A model generated the notes under the pieces. That model had not been told where the DNA came from. It made no database searches and worked only from the letters and a program-made list of their open reading frames with translations. Positions 29,839 through 41,741 of a DNA stretch of 45,210 nt are shown piece by piece (position 1 is the first letter of the stretch; every line of letters starts with the position of its first letter). Origin of the DNA: Caldilineaceae bacterium (GTDB taxonomy: Bacteria > Chloroflexota > Anaerolineae > Caldilineales > Caldilineaceae); NCBI GenBank assembly GCA_026989655.1, contig JALSIX010000127.1, forward strand, positions 1 to 45,210, in the 5' to 3' direction. The position numbers and the translations under genes were made by a program.

Positions 29839-29858
29839 GGCCGGGCTACGGCCCGGCC
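29839..29858 (+). terminator. Probable rhamnose operon terminator hairpin with UACG loop
   Basis: GGCCGGGC (29839-29846) and GCCCGGCC (29851-29858) form a perfect 8-bp GC stem closed over TACG, which in RNA is a very stable C(UACG)G tetraloop. It begins 23 bases after the rhaEW stop. No run of T follows, so it may slow rather than release polymerase or protect the 3' end. It overlaps the last codons of the converging peptidase gene. Confidence 0.4.
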
Positions 29859-32215
29859 TCCTCCACCGTGAGGGTGAAGGTGCCCTGGCCCAGATCTCCC
29901 AGGCTGCCGATCTCGATGGTCAACGTCAGATCCCGGGGGATCTCCAGTTCCAGAAAACCGGCCCCCTGGGTCTCGGGCTCCAGGCTGTCGCTCTGGGCCA
30001 CCAGCCGATCGCCCAGATAGAGGTAGACCACCGGCTCCAGGCCCTGGCCCCGGGCGCGGATGTCCACCACCGTGTCGCCCTCCAGGTCGATCCGATAGCG
30101 GACCCGAAGGCCCGGCTGCAGCTCCCCCTCCACCGTGTCGCCCAGGGTCAGCTCCCCGGCCTCCTCCACCTGGGGCCGGGTGACCTCGTCCAGCCAGGCC
30201 ACGGCCGCGTCCAGGACCGGATCCCCCTCCGCGAGCAAGGTCTCCTCGGTGACCGGAACCCGGACCGTGGGCGCCACCCCTTTGCCCTCGATGTGGATCT
30301 CCCCGTTCGGGTCCACGGCCCGGCCTGCGGTGAACTGGAAGAACTCCTCGTCGGGCATCTTGAGGAGCTTGGTGCTGCCTCCCAGGCCCGCGGTGGGGTA
30401 CATGCCCACGATCGCGGCCCGTTCCTCGATGGTCATGTCGTAGGTGAAGAACTCACAGGCGCTGTTGCAGTTGGGGCCGATGAGCACCGCGATCCGGCCC
30501 CGGTAGCGCAGATCCTCCGGAGGCAGGTAGAAACGGTCCGCGTACACGGGATCGAAGTAGAACTGGCCCCGCCCCTTGTCGTAGTAGCCGGTGTTGCCCA
30601 GCACGTGGGGTTCGTCGAAGAAGTACGCGGCCATCTGGTCGGCCAGGAAGCCCCGGCCGCCGCTGTTCTGGCGCATGTCAATGACCAGCCCAGCCACGCC
30701 CTCTTCGTTCAGAGCACGGATCATCCGTTCCCAGAGCTGGACCGTGAGCAGGGTGTTGTCCGCGAAGCTGTAGATCTTCACATAGCCGTACTCCGTGCCC
30801 TCCAGTTGCCGGAACTCCACCGGCAGCTCGAACCCGGTCAGCCCCACGTTGAAGGAGGTGGCCAGAAAGCTCTCCCGTTCGGGGATCACCTCCAGCACCT
30901 CGGTGACCTCCTGGCCCTCATCGTCCACGAAGGTCACCGCGACCGAGGCCGTGCCCCGGGGAAAGCGGGTGGCGTAGCGGGCCTTCTGCAGGCGCTCCAC
31001 GTGAGGGGTGCTGAAAGGCGCAGACCAGGCCACCGCGTTCTCGATGACCTCCTGGATGGGCACGTCGTCCAGGGCCCGGATCTCCGTGCCCGGCCGGATC
31101 CCGGCCCGGTCGGCCGGGCTGTCCTCCAGCACGAAGACCGCGATGGCCCGACCGTCGTCCAGCTCCTGGATGGCCAGCCCCACACCGCCCCAGGTCGCGT
31201 CCAGGAACTCCTCCACCAAGAAGGGCGGGCTCAGGTGGCCATCCGGGATGGACCACACGAAGTCCCGGAAGGCCTTGAGATAGGTCTGCCGGGCCCGTTC
31301 CACCTCTCCCCGGGCCTTCAGGTTGTCGGCCGCCTGGAAGCGGGGGCGGAACGCCCGGCGCTTGCGCTCCCAGTCGATCCCCTTGTACTCGGTGAACGCG
31401 TACTCCTTGCTCAACAGGTCGATGAGCGCGTCGAAGGCCTCCGCGTAGCCCAGCGCCGAGAAGTCCACCAAGGCCGCGCTCTCCGGCTCGATCAGGTCGA
31501 TGACCGGGTAGCGGGAGCGGTCGAAGGTGAAGGGCGACGTGTCCATGTCCACCACGGTGTACCCCTGGGGCAGGGTCACGATGGGTTCGTCGCCGGTGAA
31601 GAGCAGGCCGTCTGGGCCGAAGTCGCTGGGGAAGCCCTGGCGGTCGTCCGGCGCGTAGACGATGAACTTGCCGCCGATGATCTCCCGCTCCTTGTCTGCC
31701 TCCTCGCTGACCCGGGTGGACGCGTAGGCCGTGGACCATCCCCCGCCGAAGAGATCCCGCTCTTCCAGGAAGGGATCGCCGAAGGTGTTGTTCCAATAGG
31801 CCACCGCGAAGATCTGGACGCCTCGGTCCTCCTGGTCGTCGTTGTCCACGTCCCGGTAGGCGCCCTTGGGCTCGATGGGCAGGGCCAGGGAATAGGTGAA
31901 GGGCGAGGTGTAGAAGTCCGAGGTGATCTGGCCGATGGTCTGGGACTCTACGGGCATGATGTAGCGCTCGTTTCGGTCCACGAAACCGGCCTGGTCCTCC
32001 AGGATGATCAGGGGTTCGGCCACCCCCAGGGTGAACCGGGGGTTCGTGTAGGTCACCTGGCCGGTGATGCTCACCGGGCCGCCCTCGTCGTTGACGATGG
32101 GGGCCGGCGGTGGATCCTCCTGGGCCCACACCGGCCCTGGCCATGCCAAAGCGAACAGGATCCCCACCAGGCACAGGACGGCCGTGTGGGCCGTGTAGAG
32201 AGGTCTGTTGCGCAT
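29846..32215 (-). CDS. Secreted S41 (C-terminal processing) peptidase with PDZ domain
   Basis: This 789-residue protein has an N-terminal signal peptide (RNRPLYTAHTAVLCLVGILF, cleavage probably after VWA). A large N-terminal region of unknown fold follows. A PDZ-like domain then shows GGVGLAIQELDDGRAIAVFV, DSPADRAGIRPGTEIRALDD. The S41 catalytic domain has YGYVKIYSF, GLVIDMRQNSGGRGFLADQM, and NCNSACEFF with the probable nucleophile S585. The C-terminal 100 residues (GDTVEGELQPGLRVRYRIDL and onward) look like a bacterial pre-peptidase (PPC-like) beta-sandwich. AAGGAG sits eight bases before the ATG, so this start was preferred over one eight codons upstream. It is the third gene of a leftward group and converges on the rhamnose operon. 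Confidence 0.88.
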   Translation of the reverse strand: MRNRPLYTAHTAVLCLVGILFALAWPGPVWAQEDPPPAPIVNDEGGPVSITGQVTYTNPRFTLGVAEPLIILEDQAGFVDRNERYIMPVESQTIGQITSDFYTSPFTYSLALPIEPKGAYRDVDNDDQEDRGVQIFAVAYWNNTFGDPFLEERDLFGGGWSTAYASTRVSEEADKEREIIGGKFIVYAPDDRQGFPSDFGPDGLLFTGDEPIVTLPQGYTVVDMDTSPFTFDRSRYPVIDLIEPESAALVDFSALGYAEAFDALIDLLSKEYAFTEYKGIDWERKRRAFRPRFQAADNLKARGEVERARQTYLKAFRDFVWSIPDGHLSPPFLVEEFLDATWGGVGLAIQELDDGRAIAVFVLEDSPADRAGIRPGTEIRALDDVPIQEVIENAVAWSAPFSTPHVERLQKARYATRFPRGTASVAVTFVDDEGQEVTEVLEVIPERESFLATSFNVGLTGFELPVEFRQLEGTEYGYVKIYSFADNTLLTVQLWERMIRALNEEGVAGLVIDMRQNSGGRGFLADQMAAYFFDEPHVLGNTGYYDKGRGQFYFDPVYADRFYLPPEDLRYRGRIAVLIGPNCNSACEFFTYDMTIEERAAIVGMYPTAGLGGSTKLLKMPDEEFFQFTAGRAVDPNGEIHIEGKGVAPTVRVPVTEETLLAEGDPVLDAAVAWLDEVTRPQVEEAGELTLGDTVEGELQPGLRVRYRIDLEGDTVVDIRARGQGLEPVVYLYLGDRLVAQSDSLEPETQGAGFLELEIPRDLTLTIEIGSLGDLGQGTFTLTVEEAGP

Positions 32216-32293
32216 GGGTGTCTCTCCTTGTCGGTCCATTGGATGCTCAGACGTGGCCGGGGGCAGCCGACCGGGGGCGCCGGAGTGCCGGAC

Positions 32294-33286
32294 TCATCCG
32301 CCTCCCTCTTCCTCCGTGCCCAGCCGCTCCCGTTCGTACGCGAGGACGTCATCCAGGATCTGGTCCAGGGAGCAGGTGGGCTGCCAACCGATGGCAGCCC
32401 GGATCTTGGCGATGTCCGGAACCCGGCGACGCATGTCCTCGAAGCCCGGCGCATAGGCCTGGCTGTAGGGGATGTGGTGGATGGGTGAGTCGGACCCGGT
32501 CCGCTGGACGACCCGACGGGCGAGCTCGTTGATGGTCACCTCCTGGTCGCTGCCGATGTTGTAGATCTCCCCCGAGGTGACCTCCGGACGGTCCAGCAGG
32601 GCCACCAGGGCCCGGACCACGTCCAGCACGTGGCAGAAGCATCGGCTCTGCTCGCCGTCGCCGTAGACGGTGAGGGGCTCTCCCCGGAGGGCCTGGCGCA
32701 CGAACCGGGGAACCACCATGCCGTAGCGCCCCGTCTGGCGGGGGCCCACTGTGTTGAAGAAGCGCACGATGGTCACCGGCAGCTCGTACTCCCGGTAGGC
32801 AGCCAGTCCCAGGAACTCGTCCAACAGCTTGCTGGCCGCATATCCCCAACGGCTGCGGCTCGACGGCCCCAGGACCAGGTCGCCGTCCTCCCGGAAGGGC
32901 AGGTCCTCGCTCTTGCCATAGACCTCGCTGGTGCTGGCGATGAGGGTCCGACAACGATAGCGCCGGGCCGCGGCCAGGACCTGGTGGGTGCCCAGGACAT
33001 TGGTCTCGATGGTCTCCGTGGGGCGCTCCACCACCAGTTGGACCCCCACCGCCGCGGCCAGGTGGACGATGGCGTCCGCCTGGCTGGCCAGCCGATCCAG
33101 CACCAGGCTGTTGTGGACCGAGTCGATGGCGAAGTGAAATCGCGGGTGTTGGACCAGATGGGCGATGTTGTGGAAGGCCCCGGTGCTCAGGTCGTCGAGG
33201 ATGGCCACGGCATCGCCTCGGGCCAGGAGGGCCTCGGCCAGATGGCTGCCGATGAACCCTGCGCCACCGGTGATCAGCACCTGCAT
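32294..33286 (-). CDS. NAD-dependent nucleotide-sugar epimerase/dehydratase (extended SDR)
   Basis: This 330-residue cytoplasmic enzyme has the extended short-chain dehydrogenase fold: an N-terminal NAD-binding VLITGGAGFIGSHLAEALL, AILDDLSTG, VHLAAAVGVQLVVERP, the active-site STSEVYG, and WGYAASK with the catalytic Tyr and Lys. RFFNTVGPRQTGRYGMVVPR and YGDGEQSRCFCHVLDVV complete the substrate part. The sequence fits UDP-glucose 4-epimerase or UDP-glucuronate decarboxylase relatives, and the exact sugar cannot be assigned. AAGGAGG precedes the ATG, contributed by the edge of the CCTTAC-type repeat. It probably supplies a precursor for a surface polysaccharide. Confidence 0.9.
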   Translation of the reverse strand: MQVLITGGAGFIGSHLAEALLARGDAVAILDDLSTGAFHNIAHLVQHPRFHFAIDSVHNSLVLDRLASQADAIVHLAAAVGVQLVVERPTETIETNVLGTHQVLAAARRYRCRTLIASTSEVYGKSEDLPFREDGDLVLGPSSRSRWGYAASKLLDEFLGLAAYREYELPVTIVRFFNTVGPRQTGRYGMVVPRFVRQALRGEPLTVYGDGEQSRCFCHVLDVVRALVALLDRPEVTSGEIYNIGSDQEVTINELARRVVQRTGSDSPIHHIPYSQAYAPGFEDMRRRVPDIAKIRAAIGWQPTCSLDQILDDVLAYERERLGTEEEGGG

Positions 33287-33292
33287 GCCGTT

Positions 33293-33328
33293 CCTCCTTA
33301 CCCCTTACCCTTTACTCCTTATTCCTTC
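33293..33328. repeat. Second copy of the CCTTACYCTTTACTCCTT repeat
   Basis: CCTTACCCTTTACTCCTT at 33303-33320 matches 17 of 18 bases of the repeat core at 20315-20332. It is flanked by related CCTTA and TCCTT units. On the minus strand its edge supplies the AAGGAGG ribosome binding site of the epimerase gene. It fills much of the 98-base gap between the epimerase gene and the membrane-protein gene upstream. Confidence 0.7.
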
Positions 33329-33384
33329 CCCCCACCTTCTCCCCGGTGCCGATGATAGATGGGCAGCGGAGGGTGGCCATCCCC

Positions 33385-34728
33385 CTACTCGTACCGCCGG
33401 GCGATCCGAAACCCGGGCGGCGTGGCCGCCACATCGTAGAAGAGGGGCAGCGCGGGGGGCACACCCAGGCGCTCCAGCTCGGCCTGGGCCCCCTCCAGCC
33501 GGGTGGCCAGCTCTCCCAGCGGGGCCTGGGGGTAGAAGCCCAACTCGGCCTGGTAGGCCAGCCAGGCCAGGGCCTCGCTCCGGGCCACGGCTCGGTGGCG
33601 AGGGTCCTCGGGCAGGGCCGCCAGCCGTTCCAACACGGGCAACAGGGCCTCCGTGGCCCGGGTCAGCTCCGTCCACATCTCCGGGATCTGCGCCTCCCAG
33701 GCGGGCACCAACGAGAGGCCAAAACCCCGGTAGGCCACCCGCAGCTTCCACAGGAGCCAGCGCCGCCTCTCCTGGAGGTACAGGAACCGGGCCCCCGGCT
33801 CCACCAGCCGGGCGTCCAGGCGGCGGCTCCATGCCGCCCGAGCCTGGTCCTCGGCCACCAGGGCCTGGGCCAGCGCCCGGCGTTCCGGCTCGAAGTCCAC
33901 GCCACCGGTCCGCTCCAGGCGCTCCACCAGACGTCGGGCCGCCCGGCGACGGAGGTCCTCGGCCTGGGCCATCCCCTCGTCCTGGAAGGGGGACACGGGC
34001 GGGGGCCGGTAGAGCCCGGGCAACAGAGGCGACAGCAGCACCCGTCCCAGCTCCAGCTCGGGCCCTCGGCGCAGGGCCCGCCAACGCTCTCGCTGCTCTG
34101 GGGTCCCGAACCTCTCCAACACCGGGCCGATCTCCTCCAGGATACGCAGTCGTTGGGCCGGGAGCAGGTCCGGGGTCTGCACGGCCAGATGTTGGGCCTG
34201 GAGCGCGGCGCCCCGCGCGGCGTCTGGAACCCCTAGAAGCTCGTAGCCCTGGGCGACCTGGGCCAGGATGGTCCCGCGCTCCAGAGGGGGGATGCTCCGA
34301 TCGAAGACGGCCACAGCCTGAGCCATGCCCAGGGCCGCGGCGGCGGGGAGATCCTGTTCCTGGCGGGCGAGGGCGAAGCCGACCCGGATGGCCTCGGTGG
34401 CCCGAGCCGGGCCGGAGATGTCCAGGTTGAAGGCCAGGATGGCGTAGGCCAGCTCGATCTGGCCGGCCTCCACGGCCTGGTGGAGGAGGGGCTCCGGGTG
34501 GGCATCGGCCAACTCCAACAGGGCCCAACGGGACGGAACGGCCTGGGACACCCACGCGTCCGCCGGACGTGGGGGCACCTGGAGGAGCACGGATGGGGCC
34601 CGGCGGGCCTGCACGTATCCGAGCAGGGCCAGGGCAGCAACGGCCAGGCTGGCCCCTATTCCCAGCAGGAGGAGGCCCCCCAGCCAACCGGGCCCTCTGG
34701 AGCGTTCGGGCACCAACGAATAGGTCAT
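33385..34728 (-). CDS. Unknown protein with one N-terminal membrane helix
   Basis: This 447-residue protein is not recognised. Residues 1-12 are a short cytoplasmic tail, about 13-38 a single membrane helix (GWLGGLLLLGIGASLAVAAL), and the rest lies outside the membrane. The external part is almost entirely helical with many Ala, Leu, Arg and Glu residues, and short repeating helices around 75-210 look TPR-like. The start is ambiguous: an ATG at 34740 (MGHTM) overlaps the -10 box, so the ATG at 34728 is chosen; with a start of transcription near 34732, its message would be nearly leaderless. It is the first gene of a leftward group with the epimerase and peptidase. Confidence 0.75.
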   Translation of the reverse strand: MTYSLVPERSRGPGWLGGLLLLGIGASLAVAALALLGYVQARRAPSVLLQVPPRPADAWVSQAVPSRWALLELADAHPEPLLHQAVEAGQIELAYAILAFNLDISGPARATEAIRVGFALARQEQDLPAAAALGMAQAVAVFDRSIPPLERGTILAQVAQGYELLGVPDAARGAALQAQHLAVQTPDLLPAQRLRILEEIGPVLERFGTPEQRERWRALRRGPELELGRVLLSPLLPGLYRPPPVSPFQDEGMAQAEDLRRRAARRLVERLERTGGVDFEPERRALAQALVAEDQARAAWSRRLDARLVEPGARFLYLQERRRWLLWKLRVAYRGFGLSLVPAWEAQIPEMWTELTRATEALLPVLERLAALPEDPRHRAVARSEALAWLAYQAELGFYPQAPLGELATRLEGAQAELERLGVPPALPLFYDVAATPPGFRIARRYE

Positions 34729-34738
34729 GGTGTGGCCC

Positions 34739-34747
34739 ATTATAGCA
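34739..34747 (-). promoter_or_regulatory. Extended -10 promoter of the leftward group
   Basis: On the minus strand TGC-TATAAT is a perfect extended -10 element. No TTGACA-like box is present upstream. The predicted transcription start (about 34732) is only a few bases before the ATG at 34728, so the transcript would have almost no leader and no ribosome binding site. Confidence 0.6.
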
Positions 34748-34793
34748 CAGGCACGGGCCGAGACAGCGTAGAGAAAACGTGGGTTTTGGCGCG

Positions 34794-34823
34794 TTGACGT
34801 CCCTCCGGCGGTGGCTCTACAAT
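34794..34823 (+). promoter_or_regulatory. murA promoter
   Basis: TTGACG (34794-34799) and TACAAT (34818-34823) are 18 bases apart. Transcription would start near 34830, about 80 bases before the murA ATG. It diverges from the leftward promoter at 34739-34747. Confidence 0.65.
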
Positions 34824-34911
34824 GCAGGGAAGAGCCCGGGCCGGCCGGGGGAGAGGGCTGTTGCCCTGGCCGGCCCCCGGACCCGTCCACGAGACCCGCG
34901 GAGGACGCTCC

Positions 34912-36249
34912 ATGGAACAGTTCATCATCGAGGGGGGGCACCCCATCCAGGGCACGGTGGTGCCCAGCGGCAACAAGAACGCGGCGTTGCCCCTGCTCGC
35001 GGCCTGTCTTCTGACGGACGAGCCCGTGACCCTGCACAACGTCCCGGAGATCGGCGATGTCCACACCATGCTCCAGATCCTGGAAGGGCTGGGTGTCCAG
35101 GTGGCCCGGCGGGGCGGCACCGTCACCCTGTGGGCCCAGGCGGTGGAACAGGGGACGCCAGACCCGGCGCTCTTCTCCCGCATCCGGGGCTCCCTGACCC
35201 TCATGGGGCCCCTGCTGGCCCGCTGTGGCCACTTCGTGGTGGATCGGGGCGCGGGGGGCGACGACATCGGCCGACGCCGGATCGACACCCACCTCCAGGC
35301 CCTGGGTGCGCTGGGGGCACGGCTCCTCCACAACGGCCGCTTCGAGCTCTCCGCGCCCGCAGGGCTCCGGGGCGCGGACATCCTCCTGGACGAGGCCTCG
35401 GTCACCGCGACGGAGAACGCGCTCATGGCCGCGGCCCTGGCTCGGGGGACCACGGTCCTGCGCAATGCGGCCAGCGAGCCCCACGTCCAGGAGCTGTGCC
35501 ACCTGTTGGCCCAGATGGGCTGCTCCATCCAGGGCATCGGTAGCAACACCCTGATCGTCCATGGGGTGGACCGGCTCCGGGGGGCCCAGGCCACCGTGGG
35601 GCCGGACTTCGTGGAGATCGGCAGCTACATTGGCCTGGGCGCCATCACTCCTGGCGAGCTGCGCATCGCCGGCGTGGTGCCCGACCACCTGCGGATGATC
35701 CGCATGGTCTTCGGCCAGCGGCTGGGGGTCCGCATGCACCTGGAACAGGATCCTGGGGCCCCCAACGGTACCGGGTGGACCCTGGTGGTCGCGGACGAAC
35801 AGGAGCTGCGGGTACAGCCGGACTTCGGTGGGGCCGTCCCCAAGATCGACGACGCGCCCTGGCCGGCCTTTCCTCCCGACCTGATGAGCATCGCCCTGGT
35901 GGTGGCCACCCAGGCCCAGGGCACGGTCATCGTCCACGAGAAGATGTACGAGAGCCGCCTCTTCTTCGTGGACAAGCTGGTGGCCATGGGCGCCCAGATC
36001 ATCCTGTGCGATCCCCATCGGGCCGTGGTGGTGGGGCCCAGCCGACTGGTGGGCCAGGAGGTCTCCAGCCCGGACATCCGGGCAGGCATGGCCCTGGTCC
36101 TGGCCGCCCTGGCCGCGGAGGGCACCACGGTCATCGGCAACATCCACCAGATCGACCGGGGATACCAACGCCTGGAGGAGAAACTGCGCCCCCTGGGGGC
36201 CCGTATCCAGCGGGTGCCCAGCGGGGTCTCGCTGCCAGAGCCCCGGTGA
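34912..36249 (+). CDS. murA: UDP-N-acetylglucosamine 1-carboxyvinyltransferase (MurA), Asp variant
   Basis: This 445-residue cytoplasmic enzyme adds enolpyruvate from PEP to UDP-GlcNAc, the first committed step of peptidoglycan synthesis. It has the two-lobed EPT fold: [20 protein letters not shown] with K22, a central [28 protein letters not shown] and [20 protein letters not shown] with the conserved Arg. The active-site loop, normally GGCAIGARPVD, reads [11 protein letters not shown], so Asp117 stands where the catalytic and fosfomycin-reactive Cys usually is. Asp at that site is known in naturally fosfomycin-resistant MurA enzymes. The ATG has GGAGGA upstream; the frame is open 30 codons further, but the family starts here. 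A paralogue with another role is possible. Confidence 0.9.
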   Translation: MEQFIIEGGHPIQGTVVPSGNKNAALPLLAACLLTDEPVTLHNVPEIGDVHTMLQILEGLGVQVARRGGTVTLWAQAVEQGTPDPALFSRIRGSLTLMGPLLARCGHFVVDRGAGGDDIGRRRIDTHLQALGALGARLLHNGRFELSAPAGLRGADILLDEASVTATENALMAAALARGTTVLRNAASEPHVQELCHLLAQMGCSIQGIGSNTLIVHGVDRLRGAQATVGPDFVEIGSYIGLGAITPGELRIAGVVPDHLRMIRMVFGQRLGVRMHLEQDPGAPNGTGWTLVVADEQELRVQPDFGGAVPKIDDAPWPAFPPDLMSIALVVATQAQGTVIVHEKMYESRLFFVDKLVAMGAQIILCDPHRAVVVGPSRLVGQEVSSPDIRAGMALVLAALAAEGTTVIGNIHQIDRGYQRLEEKLRPLGARIQRVPSGVSLPEPR

Positions 36250-36367
36250 CCCCTCCCCGGCCGGGAACCTCCAAGCCCGAGCCACCGTCTGACAGATGCA
36301 TCGACCCCGTGCCGGGCCTGGTCTTCCAGCGCCCCACCCGAAGGCCCATCCGAAGGAGAGAGCCACC

Positions 36368-38503
36368 ATGTGGAATCGCCCAGCGCCCCCGGAGACCCCC
36401 TCCCGGCCTCTCCGGCTCCCCGGTCGAGGGCTTGTCCTGGCCGGACTCCTCGCGGTCGGCTGGCTGCTCGGCGCGTGCCTCGCCTTCGCGCCCAACCCGA
36501 CGCCCACCCGGCCGCCCGGGGCCGAGGTCGCCCCATCCGGCCCGCCCACCATCCAGGTGGATCCGGCCGAGGGCTACGCGGGGGTGTTCGTCCAGGTGGT
36601 GGGCAGCGGCTGGCCCGCAGACGCCCTGGTGCTGGTCGCGCTCACCGACGACATGGGCCGCAGCGGCATCCTGGCCGCCAGCACCGCGGATCCCCAGGGC
36701 CGCATCACCACCGGCTTTCTCTACCCCATCAGTCCCCGCTGGTTGACGCCAGGCCCCCACACGGTGGTGGCCTACACCGCAGACGGCAACCTGCAGGCCA
36801 CGGCCACCTTCACCGTGGTGCCGCCGGCAGGACAGACACCGTCGCCCACCCCCACCGCCACACCCACCCAGACCCCAACCCCCACTCCCCCGGGGACCAC
36901 GCCGACCGGCCCCCCGGCCACCCCCACCGCCACACCCACCTGGACGCCATCCCCCACGCCGACCCCCCTGGTGATCCGCAACTGGCGAGGGGAGTACTGG
37001 GCCAACGAATCCCTCCAAGGCGCACCGGTGGTCATCCGGGACGACGCCGCCATCTACTTCGACTGGGGCTTCCAGGCCCCGGCCCCGGGCGTCCCCCCGG
37101 ATCGGTTCAGCGCCCGCTGGACCCGGACCTTGGACTTCGATCCCGGGCTCTATCGCTTCTACGTGGAGGTGGACGACGGAGCCCGGCTCTACGTGGACGA
37201 CAAACTGGTGCTGGACGAGTGGCGCCTGGGCGCGGCCCGCACGGTCTCGGCGGAGCTGGAGTTGAGCCAAGGAGCCCACACCCTGCGCCTGGACTACTTC
37301 GAGCGCTTCGAACGGGCCTTGGTCCGTCTCTGGTGGGAACGGGCAGAGCGCTTCACCGGCTGGCGGGGCGAGTACTTCGCCAACCGAGACCTGGCCGGCA
37401 CCCCGGTGCTGGTCCGGGACGATCCGGCCATCCGCTTCAACTGGGGCCCAGACAGCCCCGCGCCCAGCCTGCCGGCGGACAACTTCTCCGTCCGCTGGGA
37501 GCGTACGGTGACCTTGGACGGGGGGCGCTATCGCTTCTTCGCCCGGGTGGACGACGGGGTCCGGGTCTGGCTGGACGGCCAGCTCATCATCGACGACTGG
37601 CGGGACGGCGCGGATCGGATCCTGGTCTTCGACCAGACGGTGGCCCCGGGCGAACACACCCTCCGGGTGGAGTACTACGAACACACCGGTGGGGCCCTGA
37701 TGGAGTTCGGCTGGGAGCTCCTGCCGGAGCCCACCCCTACCTGGACCCCTACCTGGACGCCCACGCCCACCCCCACCCAGCCGCCCACCCCCACGTGGAC
37801 CCCGACCCCCACGTGGACGCCGTCGCCCACCGCCACGAGCACCCCGAGCCCCACGGCCACCCGGATCCTGACCGGCACGGCCACGGTGACAGCCACCCTC
37901 ACCGCCACCGCGACGCCCACCGGCACCGTGGCGCTCCAGGGCACCCCCTCGCCCTGGGGTGAACCCGTGAGCTACGCGCGGCTGGAGCTCCCACTGCTGC
38001 AACGCCCCCCGAAACGGGTGTTCGCGGTCTACACGGACGGGACAGAGTGGCGCGACTTTCTGGACTCCTTGGCGCTGTTGGAGCGTGCCCCCGGACGCCG
38101 ACGGCCCACGGCCACCCCAGCCCGCCTTCCGAGCCGGGCCACCCCCACCCTCCCGGCTCGGAACGGAGACGGCCTCCCCGTCCGCACAGAGGTGGACTTC
38201 GCCCGGGAGATGGTGCTCTTTGCCGGGCTGTCCAGCCGAGAGCGGCGGCTGTCGGTGGCCTTCGACGCGCTGTTCCTGGACCGGGAGAAGCGGGTGCTCC
38301 ACGCCTTCGTCACCATCGGGCCGTCGCTGCAGCGGGGCACACCGCCCCAGGGCGCGGCCGCCGTGCTGGTGGACCGCTCCCTGGTGCCCCCGGGCTCGGA
38401 TCCGCTGCTGGTGGTGTTCCGGGACACGAAACTGCGCCTTCTCGCCCGGGTGGAGGTGGAGCTGGACACCTCCCCGGAGACCGGGAGCCGCTCCTCCCAG
38501 TGA
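36368..38503 (+). CDS. Lipoprotein with two PA14 domains and Pro/Thr linkers
   Basis: This 711-residue surface protein has a lipoprotein signal ending LLGAC (Cys37). A beta domain at about 50-150 ([20 protein letters not shown]) resembles an IPT/TIG-like fold. A Pro/Thr linker follows, then two PA14 domains of about 125 residues each ([20 protein letters not shown] and [37 protein letters not shown] and [17 protein letters not shown]). A second long Pro/Thr linker comes next. The C-terminal 150 residues, with [15 protein letters not shown], may be PrcB-like. PA14 domains usually bind carbohydrate, so a role in cell-surface or extracellular sugar binding is likely. The ATG has GGAGAG upstream. 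It follows murA by 118 bases and no separate promoter was seen. Confidence 0.82.
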   Translation: MWNRPAPPETPSRPLRLPGRGLVLAGLLAVGWLLGACLAFAPNPTPTRPPGAEVAPSGPPTIQVDPAEGYAGVFVQVVGSGWPADALVLVALTDDMGRSGILAASTADPQGRITTGFLYPISPRWLTPGPHTVVAYTADGNLQATATFTVVPPAGQTPSPTPTATPTQTPTPTPPGTTPTGPPATPTATPTWTPSPTPTPLVIRNWRGEYWANESLQGAPVVIRDDAAIYFDWGFQAPAPGVPPDRFSARWTRTLDFDPGLYRFYVEVDDGARLYVDDKLVLDEWRLGAARTVSAELELSQGAHTLRLDYFERFERALVRLWWERAERFTGWRGEYFANRDLAGTPVLVRDDPAIRFNWGPDSPAPSLPADNFSVRWERTVTLDGGRYRFFARVDDGVRVWLDGQLIIDDWRDGADRILVFDQTVAPGEHTLRVEYYEHTGGALMEFGWELLPEPTPTWTPTWTPTPTPTQPPTPTWTPTPTWTPSPTATSTPSPTATRILTGTATVTATLTATATPTGTVALQGTPSPWGEPVSYARLELPLLQRPPKRVFAVYTDGTEWRDFLDSLALLERAPGRRRPTATPARLPSRATPTLPARNGDGLPVRTEVDFAREMVLFAGLSSRERRLSVAFDALFLDREKRVLHAFVTIGPSLQRGTPPQGAAAVLVDRSLVPPGSDPLLVVFRDTKLRLLARVEVELDTSPETGSRSSQ

Positions 38504-38546
38504 GCCCGTCCCGTCCGGCCTCCGGCCCCCAGGGCCTGACAGGGAA

Positions 38547-38592
38547 ACGGGGGACACCCGAGTGGCAGGAAAGCGCCTTGGGTGTCCCCCGT
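38547..38592. terminator. Hairpin between convergent genes
   Basis: ACGGGGGACACCC (38547-38559) and GGGTGTCCCCCGT (38580-38592) are perfect inverted copies, giving a 13-bp stem with a 20-base loop. It lies between the PA14 lipoprotein and the xanthine dehydrogenase-type gene, which face each other. For the leftward transcript it is followed by TTCCC. There is no strong T-run on either side, so termination efficiency is uncertain. Confidence 0.65.
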
Positions 38593-38641
38593 GGGCTCCA
38601 CAGAGTTCCCGGGGAGCGGCTCAGGGTGTGGGGGCGGGGGC

Positions 38642-41635
<2,994 letters not shown>

Positions 41636-41741
41636 GGGGGTCTCCTTTCGGGCTACAGGCAACCGGTGCGTGGAGGATGGCCTGGAATCTGGTCACAGGA
41701 GCCCCCCTCCAGGCCCTGGGCAGGTCCCAGAGGGGCGGGCC

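Noticed and set aside
33385-36552. A 1055-codon leftward frame extending the unknown membrane protein upstream
   Set aside because: The upstream 600 codons run antisense to murA and across the promoters; the protein starts at 34728.
36840-37900. Low-complexity CACCCC-type tandem DNA as a mobile or regulatory repeat
   Set aside because: It encodes the Pro/Thr linkers of the lipoprotein; the same explains 13200-13380 in the RodZ-like gene.
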